Below, one piece after another: positions 22,202 through 30,305 of a stretch of 37,375 bases of DNA (position 1 is its first letter; the number at the start of each line of letters is the position of its first letter). Under the pieces are notes generated by a model. That model ran no database searches. It saw only the letters and a list, made by a program, of their open reading frames with translations, and was not told the DNA's origin. The stretch comes from a virus: positions 1 to 37,375 of the IMG/VR virus record IMGVR_UViG_3300025421_000004. One strand, written 5' to 3'. The translations under genes were made by a program, and so were the position numbers.

Positions 22202-23838
22202 TGGACTACGACGCATTAGCAGCGCAACATGGCGGCGCGACAGAAGCTCCAGATTATGAAACATTAGCAGCGCAACATGGCGCGGCAGGGTATGAAGGTA
22301 TGCCGGGGCCTCGCGGCATATTAAATTACATAGACACAACGCTTGGTAATGTGCCTCAAGATGTTATGAACATCGGGCAAGGCGCGTATACTGCGGCGAC
22401 AAATCCGTTGCAGACATTACAAAATGTTTCTGAGGCAGTGGCTAACCCGGCTGAAACATTATCGGGTGTAGCGCGTGGCATCGGGCGTTTTCTTCAATCA
22501 CCTCTTCAGACATTTCAGCAAGCGCCTGTTTCAACGGCTTTGAATTTGTCAGGGGCTGGCGCGGTTACTGCGCCGCTTCGTGCTATTCCATATACATTAG
22601 CGGAACACGCATATCCAATGGCTCGCAATGCTTTTGCACCTAAAGCGCGGGCGTATATGGAAACGCTTGGCGCTCAGACGCCGGAGGCTATTAATGCTCT
22701 TGCGGCTGCACGCCCCGGCATGACCGTGCCGCAAGCACTAGCTGACATTAATGCGCCGCAACTTCAAACGTTTGCACAAGCGGCGATGAAGCAAATTCCA
22801 CAAGAAGCACGCGCCGCTACTATGGCTCAAGAGCAAGCACGCGCTGCTGAACTTGGACGAATTGCGGGGGCACCTGAACAATTAGAATTTGCTAAGACTG
22901 TCCGCGATGTTGAGGCAAAGAAAAATTATGCCGAGGCATTTAAACAAGCCGCGCCAGAAATACCTGAAGAATTATTAAACCGCCCGTCGATGAAAAAAGC
23001 AGTTAGCATAGCAGATAATATCGCCGCCGAGCGTGGTGGCGCACAGACGCCTATGGCTAAATTGCATACGGTGAAATTAGCGCTGGATGATATGATTCGT
23101 GATCCAGAACAGTTTGGCATAGGCGCTGCTGAAGCGGGCGCAATAAAAAGCACTCGAGAAAAATTTATTGAGGAGCTTAAAAAAGTTCCTGAATATGAGA
23201 CGGCAAGATCGAAATATGCGGCTCAAAGTCAACCGATTAATAAGATGCAAGTAGCACAACAACTTCAAAAAGCGCTTACGGAGCCAGTTACTGAGGGCGC
23301 TACACGCGGCGGTATGTTTGCGCGTGCTGTTGAAGAAGCACCTAAGACAATTAAAAAAGCTACGGGGCAGACGTTTTTTGATAAATTAGAAGACGTTTTT
23401 AGCCCTGAAGAAATGAAAGTTGTTAATGACGTTCGTGACGAGTTTCGTCGATCTAAGCTCGCTAAAGAACAGGCGGATCTTGGTAAAGCGGCAACGCCAT
23501 CAGCGGAAGAATTAGCAAGTAGCAAACTCGGGTCTATTTCGCATCTTAACTTACTTAACCGTGTGTGGACTATTGCTAATACAGTCGTCAAACGTTCGCT
23601 CGGTAAGATAGATGAAAAGCTCGCTACTGAGATCGGCATGCAGATGCTTGATCCTGCTGAGTTTAAGAAAGCTCTGACAGCGGCGCAAGAATATTCTAAA
23701 GCCACTGAAAAAGGCGTCGAAAATATTCGCGCTCGTAAAGCAGCAACTAAAAAGACAGTTATACCGCCAGCGATTTCGGGGGCGGTTACTTTTGGAAATG
23801 TGATGGCTCCTGAAAACCGTAACGCAATGGCGAGATGA
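22201..23838 (+). CDS. Internal virion / ejection protein (545 aa)
   Basis: ATG at 22201 overlaps the previous stop. The N-terminus holds two copies of DYxxLAAQHGxA encoded by a near-perfect 21-bp direct repeat (22214-22234 and 22262-22282). The rest is Ala-rich and helical, with a GIGRFLQSPLQTFQQAPVST region that could insert into membranes, and long charged helices up to the end. Size and place, just after the transglycosylase protein, match a P22 gp16/gp20-type ejection protein. No enzyme domain recognised. Confidence 0.8.
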   Translation: MDYDALAAQHGGATEAPDYETLAAQHGAAGYEGMPGPRGILNYIDTTLGNVPQDVMNIGQGAYTAATNPLQTLQNVSEAVANPAETLSGVARGIGRFLQSPLQTFQQAPVSTALNLSGAGAVTAPLRAIPYTLAEHAYPMARNAFAPKARAYMETLGAQTPEAINALAAARPGMTVPQALADINAPQLQTFAQAAMKQIPQEARAATMAQEQARAAELGRIAGAPEQLEFAKTVRDVEAKKNYAEAFKQAAPEIPEELLNRPSMKKAVSIADNIAAERGGAQTPMAKLHTVKLALDDMIRDPEQFGIGAAEAGAIKSTREKFIEELKKVPEYETARSKYAAQSQPINKMQVAQQLQKALTEPVTEGATRGGMFARAVEEAPKTIKKATGQTFFDKLEDVFSPEEMKVVNDVRDEFRRSKLAKEQADLGKAATPSAEELASSKLGSISHLNLLNRVWTIANTVVKRSLGKIDEKLATEIGMQMLDPAEFKKALTAAQEYSKATEKGVENIRARKAATKKTVIPPAISGAVTFGNVMAPENRNAMAR

Positions 23839-24098
23839 AAATGAGCGAATATCAGTTCTTTTTTAACGTCGCCACGGCGATAGTGAGCGTCACTTTTGGT
23901 TGGGTGCTTAACACAATCTGGGGGTCGTTAAAGGATCTTCAGACGGCTGACAAGGCGCTTGTTGATAAGGTCGCGTCAATTGAGGTGCTGGTTGCTGGCC
24001 GCTATGTGACGCGCGATGAGTTTAATACGTCGCTTAACGCGATCTTTTCTAAATTAGATCGTATTCAAGATCTCATTTCTCAGAAGGCAGACCGATGA
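23835..24098 (+). CDS. Single-span membrane coiled-coil protein (87 aa); holin- or spanin-like
   Basis: ATG at 23835 overlaps the upstream stop as ATGA (a second in-frame ATG is at 23841). One membrane span at about residues 8-28 (FFFNVATAIVSVTFGWVLNT) precedes a coiled C-terminal helix (VASIEVLVAGRYVTRDEFNT; LDRIQDLISQKA). Such N-terminal anchors with coiled tails occur right before endolysin genes in many phages and are called holin-like. Here a clearer spanin pair lies downstream, so holin or antiholin is the more likely role. Confidence 0.68.
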   Translation: MKMSEYQFFFNVATAIVSVTFGWVLNTIWGSLKDLQTADKALVDKVASIEVLVAGRYVTRDEFNTSLNAIFSKLDRIQDLISQKADR

Positions 24099-24589
24099 CC
24101 TGGCCTCTTCAATCACAATGCGACGCGTTCTATGGCAATCCTCGCGGTCGTAACGGCGGCGCATCAGCGCAATGGGAAAAAGCTAACCTTATTCGAATCA
24201 GCCCGCCGTTTAAAATGCAGTTTGCTGGCAAGCCGATCACGTCAATCGCCATAAATAAAAAATGTGCGGACAGTTTGTCACGGATTTTTGACGTAATATG
24301 GCTTGCATCTGGCAAAAATCAAAAAATAATCGACGATTGGGGCGTCTCTGTCTTTTCAGGGTCATATAACTATCGTGTAATGCGCGGCGGTAACGTATTG
24401 TCAATGCACGCATATGGGTGTGCTATTGACCTTGACGCCCCCCGGAATTGGTTTCACGACCAAGATCCGCACTTTGCAAAAGTGCCTCAAGTCCTAAAAG
24501 CCTTCGAGGACGAAGGTTGGACTTGGGGTGGTTCTTGGTCGGGCAGAAGTAAAGATGGTATGCACTTCCAAGCGGCGCGCGTCAGCTAA
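24095..24589 (+). CDS. Endolysin: M15-family (VanY-like) D,L-peptidase
   Basis: This 164-aa protein has the zinc peptidase M15 signature SMHAYGCAIDLD (His105, Asp112) and a second site DGMHFQ (His157), the three metal ligands of the family. It would cut peptidoglycan peptide cross-links to lyse the host. It has no signal peptide, so it depends on a holin to cross the inner membrane. It overlaps the previous gene (ATGA) and leads the lysis cassette. Confidence 0.9.
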   Translation: MTWPLQSQCDAFYGNPRGRNGGASAQWEKANLIRISPPFKMQFAGKPITSIAINKKCADSLSRIFDVIWLASGKNQKIIDDWGVSVFSGSYNYRVMRGGNVLSMHAYGCAIDLDAPRNWFHDQDPHFAKVPQVLKAFEDEGWTWGGSWSGRSKDGMHFQAARVS

Positions 24590-24601
24590 TAGGAGTTAAA
24601 T

Positions 24602-24781
24602 ATGAATAATATTACGTCTTGGATTCTTGCACGTATCTCTGAACAGTCAACCTATTCAGGTCTTGCTACTGTTATCGCCAGTATCGGCTTCTTGCCGCAC
24701 GCTGCTGAGATCGGTGCGCTTGTCCCAACGGTTGGCGTTCTAGTTATGGGCATCATTAAAATAATCCGCCCAACGCAATGA
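24602..24781 (+). CDS. Holin candidate (59 aa, two membrane spans)
   Basis: ATG at 24602 follows a strong TAGGAG. The 59-aa product has two hydrophobic segments (GLATVIASIGFLPHAAEI and ALVPTVGVLVMGIIKII) and a short basic end, a shape like class II-type holins. Between endolysin and spanin genes this is the expected place. It is coupled to the i-spanin by an ATGA overlap. Confidence 0.75.
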   Translation: MNNITSWILARISEQSTYSGLATVIASIGFLPHAAEIGALVPTVGVLVMGIIKIIRPTQ

Positions 24782-25017
24782 GTATAACCGCTCTAATTTC
24801 ACTTCTCAGTGGATTGATGGGCGTTATTGTCAATTTCTTCAACTGGCTGCATGAAAAACAACTTGTGCAGTCAGGTGTCGCGCAAGCTCAATTAGAAAGC
24901 ATGAAGGCGCAAGCCAATGAAGCTCAACTTGCTATCGCTGCCCGCGAAGCTGTTCGCGCTGATGTTGCCTCTAAGCCTGACAGCGTGCCAGTCAACGACC
25001 CTTTCATCCGAGACTGA
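24778..25017 (+). CDS. i-spanin (Rz-like inner membrane subunit)
   Basis: The 79-aa product has one N-terminal membrane anchor (ALISLLSGLMGVIVNFFNWL) followed by a periplasmic helix (GVAQAQLESMKAQANEAQLA) with coiled-coil character, the Rz pattern. It would pair with the lipoprotein encoded by the overlapping gene at 24917 to span the periplasm and fuse the two membranes in the last step of lysis. Its last 101 bp overlap the partner gene in another frame. Confidence 0.82.
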   Translation: MSITALISLLSGLMGVIVNFFNWLHEKQLVQSGVAQAQLESMKAQANEAQLAIAAREAVRADVASKPDSVPVNDPFIRD

Positions 25018-25147
25018 CCACGTATCATTCTGCCAAGCCGCGAGGGCGATATATTATTCGCGGCATGATACGGCCCCTACGATTGCTCAAATACGTGAGC
25101 ATAACGCGGTCGGGGTCGCACTCAAATGTGGTTGGCTTCGCAAATGA
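24917..25147 (+). CDS. o-spanin (Rz1-like outer membrane lipoprotein)
   Basis: ATG at 24917 begins a 76-aa product with a basic start, a hydrophobic core (LFALMLPLSLTAC) and lipobox LTAC with Cys24, so the mature protein is about 53 residues. It starts inside the Rz-like gene in another frame and runs beyond it, the overlapping spanin arrangement. The mature part is longer and less proline-rich than lambda Rz1, with two Cys that could form a disulfide. Confidence 0.82.
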   Translation: MKLNLLSLPAKLFALMLPLSLTACQSTTLSSETDHVSFCQAARAIYYSRHDTAPTIAQIREHNAVGVALKCGWLRK

Positions 25148-26175
25148 TAACCGCCCGTGATGTTGAGCAAGTTCTCAAAAAGCACAAGCAACCATCTGGG
25201 CGGTATCATATTAGTAAAGCGGCAAAAGAGCTAGGTATAGACCGCCATCGCCTTCGCTATCTAATGTTAAAATATAATAAATTTGAACAACCAAAACTTC
25301 CTCATCGCACGCGTCAAATTGATGAATTAATTCGTGATCGCTTATCTGAAAGCGAGCGAATCATTAACGCCGATGAAGCCCGTGATCTAATTAAAGTAAA
25401 AATTAATATCGACGGACCCGTAGCTCTGTTATGTATGGGTGATCCGCATATTGACGATCCGGGGTGCGCTTTTGCGTTACTTAAGTCTCATCTTGAGCTG
25501 GCTGCTAGTCACCCTTTTGTGCTGCCATGTAATATTGGAGACTTGGCGAACAACTGGGTCGGGCGCCTCGCTCGGCTGTATGCTGACCAATCCATCACCG
25601 CTAGGGAATCTTGGACGCTCGTTGAATGGATGGTCAAGTCGGTCCAATGGCTATTTATTTTGGCCGGAAATCATGACCTATGGACGGGGTCAGGAGATCC
25701 TGTTTCATGGTTCGCAAAACAAGCGGGTTCCATGTATGAAGAGCATGGCGTAAGGCTGGCGCTTCAGCATCCAGACGGCTCAGAGACGCGCGTTCATGCA
25801 CGTCATGACTTTCCAGGCCATTCGATCTGGAACTCTATGCACGGCCCAAAGCGTGAGGCTATTGCCGGATTCCGTGACCATCTTCTTATCGCAGGTCATA
25901 AGCACATCGGTGGCGATGAGGGCATGATAACGCCCGATGGCACCGCCGCTCAACTTGTCCGGGTGTCAGGGTATAAGGTGGCCGATACCTACGCTAAGTC
26001 ATTAGGTCTTAAAAAGATGCCCATGCACCCGGCAGCTTTAATAATTATAGACCCTAGAGAAGCTGGCACGTCACGCGGGCGTGTGTTCTGCGCGCCAACA
26101 ATTGAAAAGGGTGTCTTAATATTAGACGCGCTCCGTAGAGAATATGATGCTTCTAAAAAAAGGAAGAAATCATGA
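25144..26175 (+). CDS. Calcineurin-like metallophosphoesterase with N-terminal helix-turn-helix
   Basis: I used ATG 25144 (ATGA overlap with the o-spanin stop). The 343-aa product has an HTH-like N-terminus (HISKAAKELGIDRHRLRYLM, residues 22-41) and a phosphoesterase domain with the metal motifs GDPHIDD (Asp100, His102), GDLANNW (Asp133), AGNHD (Asn176, His177), HARHDFPGHS and GHKH (His252, His254). The substrate may be DNA ends, RNA or nucleotides, and the HTH suggests a nucleic-acid target (inference). It follows the lysis genes but is unlikely to act in lysis. Confidence 0.87.
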   Translation: MITARDVEQVLKKHKQPSGRYHISKAAKELGIDRHRLRYLMLKYNKFEQPKLPHRTRQIDELIRDRLSESERIINADEARDLIKVKINIDGPVALLCMGDPHIDDPGCAFALLKSHLELAASHPFVLPCNIGDLANNWVGRLARLYADQSITARESWTLVEWMVKSVQWLFILAGNHDLWTGSGDPVSWFAKQAGSMYEEHGVRLALQHPDGSETRVHARHDFPGHSIWNSMHGPKREAIAGFRDHLLIAGHKHIGGDEGMITPDGTAAQLVRVSGYKVADTYAKSLGLKKMPMHPAALIIIDPREAGTSRGRVFCAPTIEKGVLILDALRREYDASKKRKKS

Positions 26176-26408
26176 CGGAAGACGATGAAGATCTATATGA
26201 CGGCCCAGACATTATTGAGGAAGCCGAATTAGATCCGGTAGCCGCACGTTGTAACTCGTTTACAAAACTCCTTGCGTATGCCGCTCATATTAAAGATGAG
26301 GATCTACGCAAGGAAGCTATTTTAATGCTGGCCGCTGTGCGACGTAGTTTTAAGACTCTGCCGACCGGGGAGCTTGCACAGTTTCCAAATGTGAAAGGTC
26401 AAGCTTAG
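26172..26408 (+). CDS. Small acidic hypothetical protein (78 aa)
   Basis: ATG overlaps the previous stop (ATGA). The first third is very acidic (MTEDDEDLYDGPDIIEEAEL), followed by a helical part (CNSFTKLLAYAAHIKDEDLR, ILMLAAVRRSFKTLP). No family recognised. It ends convergent to, and overlapping by 59 bp, the leftward gene at 26350-26754. Confidence 0.68.
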   Translation: MTEDDEDLYDGPDIIEEAELDPVAARCNSFTKLLAYAAHIKDEDLRKEAILMLAAVRRSFKTLPTGELAQFPNVKGQA

Positions 26409-26754
26409 TATTAAGCTTAGTGACAACTGCCGCCCTAAAATCGCGCTTGCGCTTGTAGTCAATATCAGCGCCAGCGTTTGATTTTTGATCTTCATAATCT
26501 TTGGCAAACATCGTTGCAAACGCCTCATAATTCATAGCGTCTAAACGGCTGTCTATATGCGTCGGGTTAGCAAAGTTACGCGCGTTTTTGACGCACACCA
26601 TTATAACTGCCACTTCATAAGGATGTATATCACGACCGAGACGCAAAGAAGCAAGATCTGCAATGAGCTGGAAGTTATTTTCAATTCCCCCGTAATCAGC
26701 GCCGCGCTCTCCGATTAAGTCGCTGGCTTGTTTCAGTAGATCGTGTGGATTCAT
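26350..26754 (-). CDS. DUF6378-like phage protein (134 aa)
   Basis: ATG at 26754 follows AAGGGG. The core LIGERGADYGGIENNFQLIA, then EVAVIMVCVKNARNFANPTH and DAMNYEAFA matches the DUF6378 family of phage proteins (R..YG....NF..IA pattern), of unknown function though often near replication genes. The C-terminal 40 residues are basic and extra, and overlap the end of the opposing gene. It is the last gene of the leftward helicase cluster. Confidence 0.8.
   Translation of the reverse strand: MNPHDLLKQASDLIGERGADYGGIENNFQLIADLASLRLGRDIHPYEVAVIMVCVKNARNFANPTHIDSRLDAMNYEAFATMFAKDYEDQKSNAGADIDYKRKRDFRAAVVTKLNTKLDLSHLETVQAPRSAES
26401..26418. terminator. AT-rich hairpin at a convergent gene end (weak terminator candidate)
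   Basis: AAGCTTA / TAAGCTT with loop GTAT is a perfect 7-bp stem that lies over the last codons of the rightward gene and inside the 3' part of the leftward one. Symmetry suits both directions, but there is no U-tract and the stem is weak, so it may simply be a local repeat. Confidence 0.3.
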
Positions 26755-26932
26755 TTTCTATTCCCCTTAACAATTCAGTCCGTTCACGCGTCGCTCGCAG
26801 CGTTGTATATCGCTGGTGTAGACGTATAAGTATTGTGGACCGCCGAGCGTTATGGCGCTCGTCCTCCAAGAGATCCAATACCTCTTGTTCTGTAAAGCCT
26901 GCGATGGCTTGGTTAATTTCGCGCCAATTCAT
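26696..26932 (-). CDS. Small helical phage protein (78 aa)
   Basis: The product is helical and charged: WREINQAIAGFTEQEVLDLL followed by RRSTILIRLHQRYTTLRATR and a basic Arg-rich tail. The EVLDLLxxE...R.TxLxRLHQRYxTLRxxRER core is one I recall from small proteins next to phage helicases, with unknown function. It overlaps the helicase gene by 20 bp and the downstream gene by 59 bp. The ribosome site (GGAG, 11 nt away) is not ideal. Confidence 0.72.
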   Translation of the reverse strand: MNWREINQAIAGFTEQEVLDLLEDERHNARRSTILIRLHQRYTTLRATRERTELLRGIENESTRSTETSQRLNRRARR

Positions 26933-28199
26933 CTAGGGCTAACTCCGCTAAAGATTTCTTGTCATATAAACTGGCAAATATGCGTTCGTCAATAGTTTTA
27001 TTACAGAGAATAACGTAACACCATACGTCTTTGGTCTGGCCTGACCGATGCAGACGCCCTATCGTTTGTTCATAAAGTTCTAATGACCAAGGCATTGACA
27101 GAAAAACGATCTTGTTGCCGCCAAACTGTAGGTTCAATCCATGCCCGGCGCTTTTGGGGTGTATAGCTAAGATTTCTATTTCGCCTTTATTCCACCGCTC
27201 GACGGCGTCAGGCGCATCTATAGTTTGCATTTGCGGGTATCGGCGTTGTATCTCGGCTAGCTCTTCTTTGTAATTGTAGACGATGATCGTATTGTCTCGC
27301 TGATTCTCAGATAGAATTTCGCCCAAAACATCAAATTTGTGGTAGGAGATCCATTCAGGACCGTTGGGTCCGTAGACAAACCCGCCCGCAAGCTGTTGTA
27401 GCTTATTCGTGACAGCAGCAGCGGTCGCAGCGGTGATCGTTTGACTAAGCTCAAGAACAAACTCCTTTTTCATAGTCTCATATGATTTTCTATCCGGCAT
27501 ATCAACCGACATTCTGACAGTATGCAGCGGCGGTAACTTATCTCTATACTCGCCAGGCTCTAGCACATACGTCCAAGGTTTTATTTGCTTCATCACGTAA
27601 TCAAGCGACTGAGGCAGCGGTTCCCATTGACCATACTCGCGGTTAATACAACGAAAGTATTGTTGCATAAACGCTCCCTTAGACCGTCCTAAGATCGCTT
27701 TATGGATCACTTTGCATTGACCAAATACATCCTCAAGACCGTTTGACGTAAAAGAGCCTGTTAACCCCCAACGAATATCAAACTTGTCAAGCATTTTTTC
27801 TAAAATTTTAAAGCGTTTGCCGCTTGGATTTTTAAGCCGCGTCAACTCGTCAAATACAATCCCGTCAAAGTTGCCCGCGATCGAAGCGATATTATCGTAA
27901 TTTGTAACAACAATATCGGCGTCTGAGTCCATTGCTGCTTTGCGTTGTGCTGGCGTGCCGACAGCTATGGCGATCTCAAACTCAGGGCACCATTTAATGC
28001 CTTCTTGTTTCCATACATCAGTGCAGACGCGCTTGGGCGCTAACACAAGCCAGCGGTCCACGAAGCCGCTACGAAGCATTTCAGTCATAGCCGTCAGCGT
28101 TATCGCCGTTTTACCCGCGCCGACCGGCGCTAGGATCATGGCTCGGTCGTGGGCGTAGAGGAAGTCGGCGGCTTCGTGTTGATACGGTCGTAGCTCCAT
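26913..28199 (-). CDS. SNF2/DEAD-type DNA helicase or translocase
   Basis: The 428-aa product is a superfamily 2 ATPase. MELRPYQHEAADFLYAH is a typical Q-motif-like start, Walker A is APVGAGKT (residues 24-31), the DEAH-type box is VFDELTRLKN (115-124), and the C-terminal lobe has HGLNLQFGGNKI and QTIGRLHRSGQTKDV (motif VI with the arginine finger). SNF2-like phage helicases commonly sit by VRR-NUC and DUF2800 genes and help replication or recombination. The ribosome site is weak, and the gene overlaps the nuclease by 64 bp. Confidence 0.92.
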   Translation of the reverse strand: MELRPYQHEAADFLYAHDRAMILAPVGAGKTAITLTAMTEMLRSGFVDRWLVLAPKRVCTDVWKQEGIKWCPEFEIAIAVGTPAQRKAAMDSDADIVVTNYDNIASIAGNFDGIVFDELTRLKNPSGKRFKILEKMLDKFDIRWGLTGSFTSNGLEDVFGQCKVIHKAILGRSKGAFMQQYFRCINREYGQWEPLPQSLDYVMKQIKPWTYVLEPGEYRDKLPPLHTVRMSVDMPDRKSYETMKKEFVLELSQTITAATAAAVTNKLQQLAGGFVYGPNGPEWISYHKFDVLGEILSENQRDNTIIVYNYKEELAEIQRRYPQMQTIDAPDAVERWNKGEIEILAIHPKSAGHGLNLQFGGNKIVFLSMPWSLELYEQTIGRLHRSGQTKDVWCYVILCNKTIDERIFASLYDKKSLAELALDELARN

Positions 28200-28459
28200 C
28201 TGTCTATTTGCTCCCTATTCCATAGACACGCATATTTTTGATTTAGCTTTGCCATGTCGCTGGCAAATATTTTTTGCAATGCCGACAGTTTGCCACCGTC
28301 TTTTTTTATCTCTACAAACCACGTCTCACCATTAGGCAAACACGCAATTCTATCCGCGACGCCGCGATTAGACATCGAGTTAAATTTAAAGGTTATGCCG
28401 TCAAGTGATTGAACTGACTTAACAAAGTAGCGTTCAATGTCTTTTTCTAAATCTGTCAT
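28136..28459 (-). CDS. VRR-NUC nuclease
   Basis: The 107-aa product has the compact PD-(D/E)XK core of VRR-NUC proteins: SNRGVADRIACLPNGETWFV with catalytic Asp, then EIKKDGGKLSALQK with the E-x-K pair, and QKIFASDMAKLNQKYACLWN after it. These structure-specific endonucleases cut branched DNA and are often paired with SNF2 helicases in phages. It is the first gene of the leftward cluster, divergent from the DUF2800 gene, and lacks a clear ribosome site. Confidence 0.9.
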   Translation of the reverse strand: MTDLEKDIERYFVKSVQSLDGITFKFNSMSNRGVADRIACLPNGETWFVEIKKDGGKLSALQKIFASDMAKLNQKYACLWNREQIDRWSYDRINTKPPTSSTPTTEP

Positions 28460-28469
28460 AAGAATTGTA

Positions 28470-28499
28470 TTGACATGTCTGTAAAGAAAAGTCTAGTAT
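28470..28499 (+). promoter_or_regulatory. Promoter for the rightward replication module
   Basis: A consensus TTGACA (28470-28475) and TAGTAT (28494-28499) are 18 nt apart, upstream of the gene at 28524 by 24 nt. The 64-bp gap separates divergent genes, so this is the expected promoter place. A leftward promoter for the nuclease and helicase must also be near, but I see no clear one. Confidence 0.62.
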
Positions 28500-28523
28500 C
28501 ACATCATCGAAAGGTAAAGTAAA

Positions 28524-29633
28524 ATGTCACATAGCGATATTGTCGGCGGATCGACCGCCAAGCGTGTTATTAATTGTCCCGGCAGCGTTAAATTATGCCA
28601 GCAGGTTCCTCCAAGACCCTCGTCAAAATACGCTGAAGAAGGCACGCTTTTACATGAAGCCATCCATCAGATACTCTCTAATCGTGCATCTACGGATGAC
28701 TTTGGTCTTGGCGATGATCTTGTTGATCGTAAGCTGCGCCCTGCTCTCGAAGCATTAGCGGAGATTGATCCTGACAATCAGCTTGAGTTTGTTACGGAAC
28801 TCCGCGTTCATTTCGGAGGATTTTTAGCTGATGTATTTGGCTCCTGTGACCTCATTGGTCGTATTCGGAATCGTGCAATTGTTCTTGATTGGAAGTTTGG
28901 TGATGGGGTGGCGGTGGATGCTGTCGAGAACCATCAGCTTATGTTTTATGCCGCTGCGGCTATGCGGACTGAAGAAGCCCGTTGGGCGTTCGAGGGTGTT
29001 ACGGAAATCGAGTGCGTCATTGTCCAGCCGCCGCATGTCAAGCGTTGGGTCACTACGCCCGGTCGCATTAAAAACTTCGAGCGTGAGTTACAGAACGCGG
29101 TCGCTATCGCTCACGCGCCTAACCCGCCATTAGCAACTGGCGATCATTGTCGCTGGTGTGCAGCTAAAGCTGTTTGTCCTGTGTTGACAGGCGAGGCTGA
29201 CCGGGCGCTAAGAACGGCGCTCAATACCATATCACCGGAGGGCTATGGCAATGCACTGGTTATTGCAGACCGTCTCGAAGATTGGATCAAAGCTGTTCGT
29301 GAACAAGCACAACAAGCTCTTGAAAACGGAATCGTTATCCCAGGATTCAAGCTCGTCCCAAAGCGCGCCACAAGGCAATGGGTTAATGAAGAAGGGGCGC
29401 GTGAGTCTCTTGAGCAAATGGGCTTGGATATATCGGAATTAATGGAGACGAAGTTACGGTCGCCAGCGCAGCTTGAGAAGGTGCTTAAGAAACACAAGCT
29501 CGACCTGCCTAAAGACCATGTCGTCGCCATTTCATCGGGTAACACTGTCGCACCGGAGTCAGATCCGCGTCCGGCAGTGCTACAAGTCGGTCAGCATTTG
29601 CGGGCCGCTTTCTCTAAACTAGAGGTAAAGTAA
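28524..29633 (+). CDS. DUF2800-family Cas4/RecB-like nuclease
   Basis: The 369-aa product carries a RecB-type nuclease: EEGTLLHEAIH (His44, Glu45), GSCDLIG (Asp109), VLDWKFG (Asp122, Lys124) and ENHQLMFYAAA (Gln138). Cys18 and Cys25 near the start and HCRWCAAKAVCPV (Cys209, Cys212, Cys218) could hold an Fe-S cluster as in Cas4 and AddB. Such enzymes process DNA ends in phage recombination. It heads the rightward replication operon, next to its own promoter. Confidence 0.9.
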   Translation: MSHSDIVGGSTAKRVINCPGSVKLCQQVPPRPSSKYAEEGTLLHEAIHQILSNRASTDDFGLGDDLVDRKLRPALEALAEIDPDNQLEFVTELRVHFGGFLADVFGSCDLIGRIRNRAIVLDWKFGDGVAVDAVENHQLMFYAAAAMRTEEARWAFEGVTEIECVIVQPPHVKRWVTTPGRIKNFERELQNAVAIAHAPNPPLATGDHCRWCAAKAVCPVLTGEADRALRTALNTISPEGYGNALVIADRLEDWIKAVREQAQQALENGIVIPGFKLVPKRATRQWVNEEGARESLEQMGLDISELMETKLRSPAQLEKVLKKHKLDLPKDHVVAISSGNTVAPESDPRPAVLQVGQHLRAAFSKLEVK

Positions 29634-29634
29634 G

Positions 29635-30264
29635 ATGACAAGTATAGTAAAGTTCGGTGGCGCTAATCTCCCATCAGCGCAGTCTCTTTCACAGGCGCTT
29701 CGGTCAATTGAAGCTGACGTCGGTCCTATCGGCAGCGTGATCCTTAAGATGGACCGCACAGGTCACTGGGTCTATGGCGCGGATCAGACCGAGGTCGAGA
29801 AAGAAACGCTATGGGCGATTAATCCTTATTCTTTTGTGCATGGCTATATTGCATGGGGAACGGGCGAGGTATTGTCTGAGAAGATGGTGCCGATCGCCGA
29901 GCCTTTGCCGGATCTTGACCCACCGCCCGCTGGCGCACAGGCTGGATGGCAACCACAAGTTGGCATGTCATTGAAGTGCATGTCAGGCGAAGACAAAGGC
30001 ATGGAGGCACGCTTTGCAACGACTTCAGTAGGAGGCAAACGCTCAATGCACGCGTTGGCGCTCAAGATCGCTGAACAGGTTGACAAAGATCAAACCAAGC
30101 CTGTTGCCGTCGTAAAGCTCGGTAGCGACCATTATGCTCATAAATCCTATGGCCGCGTTTATACGCCGACATTCGATATTGTTGAGTTTATTGGCATGGA
30201 TGGTGAAGAAGACGTGTCAGAAAAGGTCGCAAGTCCTGACACAGGACGTCGTCGTCGTAGCTAA
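29635..30264 (+). CDS. Unknown protein in the single-strand DNA-binding position (209 aa)
   Basis: GAGG precedes ATG. The product is 209 aa with a mixed alpha/beta pattern (SVILKMDRTGHWVYGADQTE; LWAINPYSFVHGYIAWGTGE), aromatic residues that could stack bases, and an acidic then basic C-terminus (GEEDVSEKVAS...TGRRRRS). In many phages the gene between DUF2800 and family A polymerase is the DUF2815 single-strand binding protein. I see no DUF2815 motif, so this may be an unrelated replacement (inference by position). Confidence 0.75.
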   Translation: MTSIVKFGGANLPSAQSLSQALRSIEADVGPIGSVILKMDRTGHWVYGADQTEVEKETLWAINPYSFVHGYIAWGTGEVLSEKMVPIAEPLPDLDPPPAGAQAGWQPQVGMSLKCMSGEDKGMEARFATTSVGGKRSMHALALKIAEQVDKDQTKPVAVVKLGSDHYAHKSYGRVYTPTFDIVEFIGMDGEEDVSEKVASPDTGRRRRS

Positions 30265-30266
30265 TG

Positions 30267-30293
30267 GAGTGGGGGCGCAAGCCCCCATTTTTT
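30267..30293 (+). terminator. Intrinsic terminator
   Basis: Stem TGGGGGC / GCCCCCA (30270-30276 and 30281-30287), loop GCAA, followed by TTTTTT; a G-T and an A-T pair extend the stem. This is the most canonical rightward terminator in the genome. It splits the replication operon after the nuclease and the 209-aa gene, so the polymerase part needs read-through or its own promoter. Confidence 0.88.
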
Positions 30294-30305
30294 CCGGGGG
30301 TTTAG

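Noticed and set aside
20048-22259. Alternative plus-strand frames with Arg/Ser/Leu-rich products
   Set aside because: They lie wholly in other frames of ejection protein genes and have biased composition typical of shadow frames.
23265-23705. Minus-strand frame of 146 codons in the ejection gene
   Set aside because: Antisense shadow with Ser/Ala/Leu-rich product and no ribosome site or operon context.
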